Assembly (NCBI GenBank): GCA_039807785.1
Contig: JBDHRX010000001.1
Location: 53,524 to 117,523, forward strand
From: Zeimonas sp039807785
GTDB lineage: Bacteria > Pseudomonadota > Gammaproteobacteria > Burkholderiales > Burkholderiaceae_E
Reading direction: 5' to 3'
Length of the DNA stretch: 64,000 nt
In this document: positions 7,537 through 15,679 of the stretch, one piece after another
How positions within the stretch are numbered: the stretch's first letter is position 1
How the letters are laid out: every line of letters starts with the position of its first letter
Translations under genes and position numbers: made by a program
Notes under the pieces: model-generated
Databases searched by the model: none
Seen by the model: the letters and a program-made list of their open reading frames with translations, nothing else
What the model was told of the DNA's origin: nothing

Positions 7537-8505
7537 TCACGATTGCGCGAGGATGCTCATCACGGCCATCCGGACCGCGATGCCGAAAGTGACCTGGTCC
7601 AGGATCACCGACTGCGGCCCGTCGGCTACCGCCGACTCGATCTCGACGCCCCGGTTCATCGGCCCGGGATGCATCACGATGCAGCCGGGCGCGGCGAGCG
7701 CGAGCTTGTCCTGCGTCAGGCCGTACTGCTTGAAGTACTCCTGGGCCGAAGGCAGCAGCGCCCCGCGCATCCGCTCGTTCTGCAGCCGGAGCATGATGAC
7801 GACGTCGACCCCGCGCAGCCCCTCGCGCATGTCGGTGAAGGTGCGCACGCCCAGTTGCTCGAGCCCCCCCGGCAGCAGCGTGCGCGGACCGATCACCCGC
7901 ACCTCGGGGACACCGAGCGTGGTGAGCGCGTGGATGTCCGAGCGCGCCACGCGCGAATGCAGCACGTCGCCGACGATCGCCACCGTGAGCCCGGTGAAAT
8001 CGCCCTTGAAGTGGCGGATCGTGTACATGTCGAGCAGGCCCTGCGTCGGGTGCGCGTGACGGCCGTCGCCTGCATTGACGACGTGCACGTGCCCCCTGCC
8101 GCGCGTCCGGTCGATGTGCTGGGCGATCAGGAACGGGGCGCCGCTCTCGGCGTGGCGCACGACGAACATGTCCGCGTGCATCGCGACCAGGTTGTCGATC
8201 GTGTCGAGCAGCGATTCGCCCTTCGATGCCGACGAGGTGCTGATGTTCAGGTTGATCACGTCGGCCGACAGCCGCTTGGCGGCGATCTCGAACGTAGTCC
8301 GCGTGCGGGTCGAGTTCTCGAAGAACAGGTTGAACACCGACTTGCCCCGCAGCAGCGGCACCTTCTTCACGTCGCGGTCGGACACGCCGACGAAGGTCGC
8401 CGCGGTGTCGAGGATGTGGTGGATCAGTTCCCGCGGAAGCCCCTCGATCGTGAGCAGATGGCGCAGTTGCCCGTTCTCGTTCAGCTGTGGATGGCGCAGG
8501 GGCAT
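7537..8505 (-). CDS. pyrB: Aspartate carbamoyltransferase catalytic chain
   Basis: Catalyses carbamoyl phosphate plus aspartate to carbamoyl-aspartate, the second step of UMP synthesis. The 322-residue protein contains the carbamoyl-phosphate loop FENSTRTRTTFE near residues 62-73, the HPTQGLLDMYT motif and MHPGPMNRGVEIE. It belongs to the class that pairs with a DHOase homologue instead of a PyrI regulatory chain; no pyrI is adjacent. It overlaps nothing: pyrR ends 4 nt before its ATG and pyrC' begins 4 nt after its stop. Confidence 0.95.
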   Translation of the reverse strand: MPLRHPQLNENGQLRHLLTIEGLPRELIHHILDTAATFVGVSDRDVKKVPLLRGKSVFNLFFENSTRTRTTFEIAAKRLSADVINLNISTSSASKGESLLDTIDNLVAMHADMFVVRHAESGAPFLIAQHIDRTRGRGHVHVVNAGDGRHAHPTQGLLDMYTIRHFKGDFTGLTVAIVGDVLHSRVARSDIHALTTLGVPEVRVIGPRTLLPGGLEQLGVRTFTDMREGLRGVDVVIMLRLQNERMRGALLPSAQEYFKQYGLTQDKLALAAPGCIVMHPGPMNRGVEIESAVADGPQSVILDQVTFGIAVRMAVMSILAQS

Positions 8506-8509
8506 GGCG

Positions 8510-9007
8510 TCATTCGATCCGGAGCGTGAAGCGGCCGTCCTCGGCGCGGCGGAACGCGAAGTTGCGCGGCGCCGGCAGCGGGTGCTCGCCCCCGCGGTAG
8601 CGGGCCTCGATGGGCAGCTCGCGACCGCCGCGGTCGAGCAGCACCGCCAGCTCGATGCGGGCCGGGCGACCGTAGTCGAACAGCTCGTTCATCGCCGCCC
8701 GCACGGTCCGGCCGGTGAACAGGATGTCGTCCACCAGCACGATGTCGGCGCCGTTCACCTCGAACGGCAGCTCGGTCGCCTTCATCTCCGCCGGCAGGCC
8801 GCGCCGCCCGTAGTCGTCGCGGTGGAAGGCGCTGGAGAGCACCCCCAGCGGCCGCGCGACCCGCAGGTCGCGATGCAGCCGCTCGGCGATCCAGGCGCCG
8901 CCGCTGTGGATGCCGATCAACGAGATGTCGCGGCCGGCGATGCCCGTGCGAACCGCCTGCAGCAGGCTCGCGTAGGTGGCTTCGGCGTCGGGAGTGGTGG
9001 GTGTCAT
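8510..9007 (-). CDS. pyrR: PyrR bifunctional pyr regulator / uracil phosphoribosyltransferase
   Basis: The 165-residue phosphoribosyltransferase-fold protein has the PRPP-binding signature ADIVLVDDILFTGRTVRAAM and the PyrR-type N-terminus (ASLLQAVRTGIAGRDISLIGIHSGGAWIA in parts). In Gram-positives PyrR binds pyr mRNA; in proteobacteria its placement before pyrB suggests a UMP-responsive role, but no PyrR-type antiterminator hairpin is visible in the 4-nt gap to pyrB. The start ATG at 9005-9007 overlaps the ruvX stop as ATGA. The frame is open upstream across ruvX and algH, but the family N-terminus and the overlap fix this start. Confidence 0.93.
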   Translation of the reverse strand: MTPTTPDAEATYASLLQAVRTGIAGRDISLIGIHSGGAWIAERLHRDLRVARPLGVLSSAFHRDDYGRRGLPAEMKATELPFEVNGADIVLVDDILFTGRTVRAAMNELFDYGRPARIELAVLLDRGGRELPIEARYRGGEHPLPAPRNFAFRRAEDGRFTLRIE

Positions 9008-9501
9008 CCTGGATTCGGAAGCCCGGGATCGGGCCGGCTGGAGAGGTATTGTCGCAGGATTACGGCGGCCGCCTCGTCGTCGATCGGCCCCGCGGCGACG
9101 GGCCGGCGCGCCAGGTCGGGGACGCCGGGCCGGCCCGGGGCCCGGGGCAAGCCGGCTTCGGCAGCCTCGGCCGCGGCGGCGCGCTCGCTCCGGATCTCGA
9201 CGCTGGAGAAGCTCTCGTCGACCAGCGCCACCGGCAGGCCGAAGCGTCCTTCGAGCTGCCGGGCGAAGCGCTCGCAGCGCGGCGTGACCGGCAGCGACAC
9301 GCCGTCGGGGTGGCGCGGGCGGCCCACCACGAACCGCTGCGGCGCCCACTCGGCCACGAGCGCGGCGATCGCCGCCCAGCGCGCCGCCACGGGCTCGGTC
9401 GGCACCACGCGCAGGGGGCGCGCCGCCCCGGTCAGGGTGTTCCCGACCGCGACGCCGATGCGCCGGATCCCGAAGTCGAAGCCGAGCAGCGTTTCCGCCA
9501 C
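9004..9501 (-). CDS. ruvX: YqgF/RuvX-family Holliday junction resolvase-like / pre-16S rRNA nuclease
   Basis: A 165-residue RNase-H-fold nuclease. The N-terminal LLGFDFGIRRIGVAVGN is the family's first catalytic Asp motif, VGRPRHPDG corresponds to the VVGLPLNMDG block, and VDESFSSVEIRS to the VDERLTTxEA block. In E. coli YqgF processes the 5' end of pre-16S rRNA. It is preceded directly by algH (stop to start 0 nt) and followed by pyrR with an ATGA overlap, the order commonly found in proteobacteria (algH-ruvX-pyrR-pyrB). The C-terminal 40 residues are Ala/Pro-rich and less conserved, with a final DDEAAAVILRQYL helix. Confidence 0.92.
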   Translation of the reverse strand: MAETLLGFDFGIRRIGVAVGNTLTGAARPLRVVPTEPVAARWAAIAALVAEWAPQRFVVGRPRHPDGVSLPVTPRCERFARQLEGRFGLPVALVDESFSSVEIRSERAAAAEAAEAGLPRAPGRPGVPDLARRPVAAGPIDDEAAAVILRQYLSSRPDPGLPNPG

Positions 9502-10071
9502 TCAGGCATGCCCGGCCGAGGTCGCCAGGAAGGCGGGGTCGATCCCCAGCAGGCGGAACGCCGCGGCGAAGCGCTGCTCGGCCGGCGTATCGAAAATCAG
9601 TCCGGCGTCGGCGGGAACGGTCAGCCAGGCATTGCGCGAGATCTCGTCCTCGAGCTGGCCCGGCCCCCAGCCGGCATAGCCCAGCGTGACCAGCATTCGC
9701 CGCGGCCCGCCCCCGGTCGCGACCGCCTCGAGGACATCCTTCGAGGACGTCAGCCCGAGCTCGCCGCCGACGGTGACGGTGGAGTTCCACGCGCCGACCG
9801 GCTCGTGCAGGACGAACCCGCGATCCATCTGGACCGGTCCGCCGTAGAACACCGGCGAACTCGCGAGCGGCGCGATCTCGAGCTTGAGATCGATGCGCTC
9901 GAACAGGGTGGCGAGGTCGATCTCCATCGGCCGGTTGATGACCAGCCCCAGCGCGCCCTTCGCGCTGTGCTCGGCCACGAACACGACCGTGCCCCCGAAG
10001 TTCGGATCGGCCATGTCGGGCATGGCGATCAGGAACTGGTTGGTGAGATCGGTGACGAACTGCTCGGCCAT
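9502..10071 (-). CDS. algH: UPF0301 / AlgH (YqgE) family protein
   Basis: A 189-residue protein of the YqgE/AlgH family, whose biochemical role is not settled. Diagnostic blocks are LTNQFLIAMPDMADPNFGGTV near the N-terminus, GALGLVINRPM, FYGGPVQMDRGFVLH and LVTLGYAGWGPGQLE. An in-frame ATG 12 codons upstream exists, but the start at 10069-10071 gives the normal family N-terminus. It follows the large hybrid CheA gene by 54 nt and leads into ruvX-pyrR-pyrB. Linkage to ruvX is widely conserved. Confidence 0.92.
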   Translation of the reverse strand: MAEQFVTDLTNQFLIAMPDMADPNFGGTVVFVAEHSAKGALGLVINRPMEIDLATLFERIDLKLEIAPLASSPVFYGGPVQMDRGFVLHEPVGAWNSTVTVGGELGLTSSKDVLEAVATGGGPRRMLVTLGYAGWGPGQLEDEISRNAWLTVPADAGLIFDTPAEQRFAAAFRLLGIDPAFLATSAGHA

Positions 10072-10125
10072 GGCGTCGATTGTACGGGGGCGCCCTCGAC
10101 GGCACAATCGGCCGCGCCCGGTGCC

Positions 10126-13100
10126 CTACGCTCCGGCGCGACGGCGACGCGACGCCGCGAAGGCGATCACCTGACCGAGCAATTCGTCTTCGCGGTACGG
10201 CTTGCCCAGATAGGCGTTCACGCCGAGCGACATCGCGTAGTTGCGATGCTTGTCCGCGGTGCGCGAGGTGATCATCACGATCGGCAGGTCGCGGAAGCGC
10301 TCGTCGGCGCGCACGTGGCGGGTCAGATCGAAGCCGTCCATCCGCGGCATCTCGATGTCCACCAGCATCACGTCGGGGCGACGGTCTTGCAGCTGGCGCA
10401 GCGCGTCGACGCCGTCCTTGGCCAGCATCACGTCGTAGCCCTCGCGCAGCAGCAGGCGCTGCGTGGCCTTGCGGACCGTCAGCGAGTCGTCGACCACCAT
10501 CACGGCCGGCGGCACTTCGGCGAGCGGCGCGCGCGCCCCGCCCGGGGCCGGACGCTCGAGCCACAGGTCACCCAGAACCGCCTGCGCGAGACGCGCGGGG
10601 TTCAGGATCAGCACGATGTCGCCGTTGCCGAGCACCGTGGCGCCCCCCACTCCGGGCACGCGGGCGACCTGCGCCCCGACGTTCTTGACCACCACCTCCT
10701 GGTTCGGGCTGACGGCATCGACGTGGATCGCCAGCCGCAAATTCGCCGAACGCACGATCACTACCGGAGAAAGATGCTGGGCGATCGGCCGCGCATCGGC
10801 CGAATCCACCAGCGCGCCGAGGTAGTGCATCGGCACGCGCGCCCCCTGCCACGCGACCGCGCCGTCTCCGTACGCGGCGGCCAGCGCCTGCGGCTTGAGC
10901 TGCAGCACCTGCTCGACGCTCGACGACGGGATCGCGTACTGCAGCGCCCCGACGCCCACCAGCACCACCTGCGCGATCGCCAGCGTGAGCGGCAGGTGCA
11001 CCGTGAAACGCGTGCCGGCGTCGCGCTCGGACTCGACATCGATCCGCCCGCCGAGCGCGAGCACCTCGGACCGGACGACGTCGGTGCCGACGCCGCGCCC
11101 GGCCAGCTCGGTGACTTCGCTGGCGGTCGAGAAGCCGGGCGTGAAGATCATGTCGGCGAGCTCGCGCTCCTGGGGCTGGGCATCGGACCCGATCAGGTCG
11201 AGATGCCGGGCCCGCGCGAGGATCTTCGCGTAGTCGAGCCCCGCGCCGTCGTCGCCGAGGACCAGCACCACCTCGTTGCCTTCCTGCCGCACCTCGACGC
11301 GGATCTCGCCGGTTTCGGGCTTGCCCGCCGCCTCGCGGCGCGCCGGCGACTCGATGCCGTGGGCCACCGCGTTGCGGATCAGGTGCTCCACCGGCCCCGC
11401 CATCCGCTCGAGCACGCCCCGGTCGACCTCGACCGAAGCGCCGCGGATGTCGAGCGCGACGCGCTTGCCCAGTTCCTTCGCGGCCTGGCGCGCCACGCGG
11501 TACAGGCGGTCCCCGATCGAACCGAACTGCACCATCCGCATGCGCATCAGGTTCTGCTGGAGCTCCCTGAGCACCTGGGACTGCCGGACCATGTCCTGCG
11601 ACGCGACGTCGAGACTGCGCATCGCGTTGTGCTGCACCGTCGCGACGTCGTTGACCGACTCCGCCAGCATGCGCGTGAGTTCCTGGAAACGCGTGTAGCG
11701 ATCGAACTCGAGCGGATCGAAATCGGCGTTGGTCTCGCGTTGCGACGCGATCCGCGCCTGGATCTGCGACTCGGCCTGGATCTCGATCTCGCGCAGCTGG
11801 GAACGCAGCCGCGCGACGTTCTCGGTGAGATCCTGCAGCGACTGCCGCAACTGCCCGAGCTCGTTGTCGAGCCGCGAGCGCGCGATCGAAACCTCGCCCG
11901 ACTCGTTGACCACGCGCTCGAGCAGGTCCGAGCGGACCCGCACCAGCGAAGCGGCGGCCAGCGCCGGGGCCAACCCGGCGGTCGCGCGCGCCGCGACGGC
12001 CGGAACCGGCGGGGTCGCCGCGCGGGACGCTTCCTGCGCGAGCGGCACTTCCGGCCGGGCCGTCCCGGCGTCGGCGAGGGGTGCCGCGTCTTCGGGCGAC
12101 GCCGGCAATGCGCCGACGGCCTCGGCGGCGGGAGCGGAAGCCGGCGCCGAAGCCGGTCCGGCCGCTCGCGCCGCCGGATCGCGGATCGCCTCGAACATCG
12201 CCACCGCATCGTCGTAGTCGGCGATCAGCTCGTCGATCAGCGTGCCCGGCACCACGGTCAGCACGCTGGCCGCCTCGATGCGGGTCTCCATCTCGTGGAC
12301 CAGCTGGCCGAGCGCCATCGCACCGGCCATCCGGGCGCTGCCCTTGATCGTGTGCAGATGGCGCATCAACAGCTGCTGCACCGAGCGGTCGGCGGGCGCC
12401 GCCTGCCAGCGACGCAGGTTCTCGCCGATCTGCGGCAGGTAGTCGGTGGCCTCCTCGATGAAGATCGGCAGCAGCTCCTCGTCGAGCTCACCGCCCGCCG
12501 AGACCGCTTCCGCGACCGGATCCTGCCGGGGCGGCGCGTCGTTGCGCGGATCCCACCGGGTGGCCAGCGCGTGCGCCAGCGCCAGCGCCTCGGGCTCGTC
12601 GCCCGGCGCGCTGCCGGCGGCGAAGCGATGCAGCATGGCCTGCATGCGCTCGATCGTCCGCGCGTAGTCGGCCAGGTCCTCGGCGCCCATCGCGCGCCCG
12701 GAAGCCCGCTGGCGCAGCAGGAAGCTCTCGAGCTGCTCGGCCATCGCCTGCACGCCGGTCAGCTCGACCAGCGCCGCGCTTCCCTTCAGGGAATGCATCG
12801 CGCGCTGCGCCGCCTCGGTCGCGGCGCGCGCCGGCTGTTCGGCCCAGGATGCGGTGTCGGCCCCGAGCGTGGCGATCAGGTCGTCGGCTTCCGAGAGGAA
12901 GATGTCGTACAGCGGACGGCTGATCGTGCGGTCGCCGACGCGGATCTCGTCCGACGCCTCGGGGATCTCGCCGGAGGCTTCGGAAACCGCCTCGGCGGTC
13001 GCCTCGACCGCCCGAGTCTCGACCCCTTGAGTCTCGACCGCTCGGGCCTCGACCGGCTGGACATCCACCGCCTGGGCGGCCACTTCCGGCGCGTCCACTT

Positions 13101-15663
13101 CCGGCGCCTCGGCTTCCTGCGCCCCCACCGCCTGGGCGTCGAGCGCCTGGAAGGCCGCCTCGTGCGACTGCCCTTCCCGCAGCGCACCCGCCGCGTCGAT
13201 CATCGGCTGCGGATCGAGGCGGAACGGCGTGCCGGCCTCGAGCAGGCCGACCCAATCGTCGAAGCGCCGGCAGGCGAGCCCGATCAGCGCGTAGAGCGCC
13301 GGCGTCCCCGCCCGTTCCTCGGCCAGCCAGAGATTGAGGACCTGCTCCATCGCCCAGCCGGCGTCGCCGAAGCCGGCAAGACCGACCATCCGGCTCGATC
13401 CCTTCAGCGTGTGGAACCCGCGGCGGATCGTCGTCAGGGATGCCTGGTCCGCCGGCGCCCGCTGCGAATCGGCTGCAGCGCCCGAGATCGCCGCGAGCAC
13501 CTCGTGCGCCTCGCCCAGGAAGATCTCGAGCAGCTCGCTGTCGATCTCGGCCTCGTCGCGCTCCGGTTCCTGCGGCGCCGCGGGCGCCTCGGGAGGTGCG
13601 CCGGCGATTTCCGCCAGCGCCGCCCGCAGCGGGGCCCCGTCGGCTTCGGCGCCCGCATCGAGCATCGCGATCGCGTCGCTCGCCTTCGACTTGAGCGCGC
13701 CGTCGTCGACCAGTTGCGCGTCGTCGCGCAGGCGCTCGAGCGTCTCGCGCAGTTCGCCGCGCAGCGAGGCGTCGCCGGGCGCCTGCTGCAGCGAGCCGAT
13801 CAGTTCGCCGGCGCGCTGAGAATGGCCGGCCAGCAAGGACTCGGCGGTATCGGGCGACGGCTCGGCGACCGGCCGGACGGTGCGGGCATCCAGCGCGACC
13901 ACTACCGCAGGGGGCGGACGACGCGGTTCGTTCAGTTCGGCGCTGAACCGCCCGCTCTGCGCATCGAACGCGAAGCGCGCGCCGCTGCGCCCCGGCTGCT
14001 GGAGCCCGTCGATGAAGAAGCCGAGCGCGCCGAGGCTCGACGCGACCAGCTCGCAGGCCTCGGGCGCCGCGGCGCCCTCGAGCTCGGCGAAGCCGCGGAC
14101 CCGCTCGGCCACGCTGCGCGCCGCGGCAGCGGCATCGGGGTGGCCGAGCACCTGCAGCGCCCCCGCCACCTGCCCCAGCTGATGCACGGTCTGCGGCAGC
14201 TCGTCGCGTTGCGCCGGATCGCGGAAATAGGAGTCGAGCACCTGCTCGGCCGAACGCAGGCTGCCCTGCGCCTCGGCGATGAAGCTGGCCATCGTCAGCC
14301 GTTCCTGCGCGGCATGGCTGAGCTCGCGCAGCCACTGGGGCAGTTCCGCCTCGATCTGCCCGCCCTCGACGGCCCGCACGAGCCTCGAGGCCATCTCGCC
14401 GGCGCGGTCGTCGAGCCCCTCGCGACCCTTCAGGCCGCGCTCGAACACCTGCTCGGCGAACAACAGCGCCGACGCGCCCTCGAGCGCCAGCGCCTCGGAC
14501 ACCGGCCCCGGGCGCAGGGCGAGGACGCGACTGGCCTCGCCGAACGCCTCGGCGAGGGCACGCACGCCGTGGCCCGGGAGGCTCGCGACCGCCGAGCGCA
14601 GCGCAGCGATCGCCTGGGCGAACACCGCCAGGTCGGCCGGACTGCCGCGGACCAGCTTCTCCCAGGCGGGCTTGGCGCGCGTGATCGCCTCGCGCGCGGC
14701 CGAGACCACGCGCGCATCGACGCGCCCGAAGCGCGGCGTCTCGAAATCCTCGGGTACCGCGCGCTCGAGCCCGAAGGCGCGCCGCACCTCGCCGAGCAGC
14801 GGGGAGGCGGCATCGTCCCGGACCTCGACGCGCGCCAGCGCGAACAACGCATCCTTCATCAGGCGCTCGGCCACCGGCGTGCCGTCGACGATCGAGCGGC
14901 GCAGCTGCAGGTTCATCCGGGCAAGCAGGCGCTTGCCGTAGACGTCCAGCCCGATCCCGCCGTCGCGCAGCGCCTCGAACCACGCGAGCGCCACCTTCCA
15001 GAAGGTCGGATGCCGCGCGCCGATCTGCGAGGCGCCGACCGTGTCGATGGCGTCGTGCAGCGCGACGATTCCCGCGGCGTCGCCCGGATTGCGCAGCACC
15101 TGCAGCAGCCCGCGTTCGTACTGGGCGCGGGCGCCGGACAGCGCGTCGGCATCGAGCTCGTTCACCTGGGCGTCGGCGACGACCAGCCGCGCCGATACGG
15201 GCACGACGAACAGGTCGGCGGGATGCACGCGCTCGGCGCCGCGCGCCTCGAGGAGATCGCGATAGTAGGGGAACAGGTAGAGCGGCTGCTGGGGCTCGCC
15301 CAGCAGCAGTTCGTCGAGATACTCGATGATCGCGCCGAAGCTGCGCGCGATCCGGTCGACCAGCTCGCGCGAGAGCCGGAGCTGCCCGCGCTCGACCAGG
15401 TCGAGCAGGGCCTCGACCTCGCCGCTGAGCAAGGCCACGCCGGAAAGATCGACCACCGCGAGCGCGCCGTGCGCCTGGTGCACCGACGCGCGCGCCGCAT
15501 GCAGCGTCGAGAGATCGTCCGGCGCCTCGGCATCGGCCCGGCCGAGCTGCTCGCGCAGCCCGGCCTCGCCGGCGACCAGCGACTCCCGGATCTCGCCCAG
15601 GCACCAGGCGAGCGTGGCCATGTCCGGCGCCTCGATCGAGGCTTGGCGGCTTGCGTCACTCAT
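10126..15663 (-). CDS. chpA: Hybrid chemotaxis histidine kinase/response regulator, ChpA-type
   Basis: Very long (1,845 residues) CheA of the type IV pilus chemosensory system. Canonical Hpt domains carry FHTLKGSSRMVGL (about residue 750), MHSLKGSAAL (about 955) and LHTIKGSARMAG (about 1,100); the first 600 residues hold more helical, degenerate Hpt-like modules. After a dimerisation helix come the HATPase N box NAVAHGIES (about 1,430) and the G boxes GDDGAGLDYAKI and GRGVGTDVVR, a CheW-like domain, and a C-terminal receiver VMVVDDSLTVRK with VDIEMPRMDG (about 1,720-1,845). The kinase should phosphorylate PilG and PilH. The start at 15661-15663 is 16 nt after the pilJ stop. No cheR- or cheB-like gene lies next to it. 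Confidence 0.94.
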   Translation of the reverse strand: MSDASRQASIEAPDMATLAWCLGEIRESLVAGEAGLREQLGRADAEAPDDLSTLHAARASVHQAHGALAVVDLSGVALLSGEVEALLDLVERGQLRLSRELVDRIARSFGAIIEYLDELLLGEPQQPLYLFPYYRDLLEARGAERVHPADLFVVPVSARLVVADAQVNELDADALSGARAQYERGLLQVLRNPGDAAGIVALHDAIDTVGASQIGARHPTFWKVALAWFEALRDGGIGLDVYGKRLLARMNLQLRRSIVDGTPVAERLMKDALFALARVEVRDDAASPLLGEVRRAFGLERAVPEDFETPRFGRVDARVVSAAREAITRAKPAWEKLVRGSPADLAVFAQAIAALRSAVASLPGHGVRALAEAFGEASRVLALRPGPVSEALALEGASALLFAEQVFERGLKGREGLDDRAGEMASRLVRAVEGGQIEAELPQWLRELSHAAQERLTMASFIAEAQGSLRSAEQVLDSYFRDPAQRDELPQTVHQLGQVAGALQVLGHPDAAAAARSVAERVRGFAELEGAAAPEACELVASSLGALGFFIDGLQQPGRSGARFAFDAQSGRFSAELNEPRRPPPAVVVALDARTVRPVAEPSPDTAESLLAGHSQRAGELIGSLQQAPGDASLRGELRETLERLRDDAQLVDDGALKSKASDAIAMLDAGAEADGAPLRAALAEIAGAPPEAPAAPQEPERDEAEIDSELLEIFLGEAHEVLAAISGAAADSQRAPADQASLTTIRRGFHTLKGSSRMVGLAGFGDAGWAMEQVLNLWLAEERAGTPALYALIGLACRRFDDWVGLLEAGTPFRLDPQPMIDAAGALREGQSHEAAFQALDAQAVGAQEAEAPEVDAPEVAAQAVDVQPVEARAVETQGVETRAVEATAEAVSEASGEIPEASDEIRVGDRTISRPLYDIFLSEADDLIATLGADTASWAEQPARAATEAAQRAMHSLKGSAALVELTGVQAMAEQLESFLLRQRASGRAMGAEDLADYARTIERMQAMLHRFAAGSAPGDEPEALALAHALATRWDPRNDAPPRQDPVAEAVSAGGELDEELLPIFIEEATDYLPQIGENLRRWQAAPADRSVQQLLMRHLHTIKGSARMAGAMALGQLVHEMETRIEAASVLTVVPGTLIDELIADYDDAVAMFEAIRDPAARAAGPASAPASAPAAEAVGALPASPEDAAPLADAGTARPEVPLAQEASRAATPPVPAVAARATAGLAPALAAASLVRVRSDLLERVVNESGEVSIARSRLDNELGQLRQSLQDLTENVARLRSQLREIEIQAESQIQARIASQRETNADFDPLEFDRYTRFQELTRMLAESVNDVATVQHNAMRSLDVASQDMVRQSQVLRELQQNLMRMRMVQFGSIGDRLYRVARQAAKELGKRVALDIRGASVEVDRGVLERMAGPVEHLIRNAVAHGIESPARREAAGKPETGEIRVEVRQEGNEVVLVLGDDGAGLDYAKILARARHLDLIGSDAQPQERELADMIFTPGFSTASEVTELAGRGVGTDVVRSEVLALGGRIDVESERDAGTRFTVHLPLTLAIAQVVLVGVGALQYAIPSSSVEQVLQLKPQALAAAYGDGAVAWQGARVPMHYLGALVDSADARPIAQHLSPVVIVRSANLRLAIHVDAVSPNQEVVVKNVGAQVARVPGVGGATVLGNGDIVLILNPARLAQAVLGDLWLERPAPGGARAPLAEVPPAVMVVDDSLTVRKATQRLLLREGYDVMLAKDGVDALRQLQDRRPDVMLVDIEMPRMDGFDLTRHVRADERFRDLPIVMITSRTADKHRNYAMSLGVNAYLGKPYREDELLGQVIAFAASRRRRAGA

Positions 15664-15679
15664 CGCGTCGCCCCGTCCC

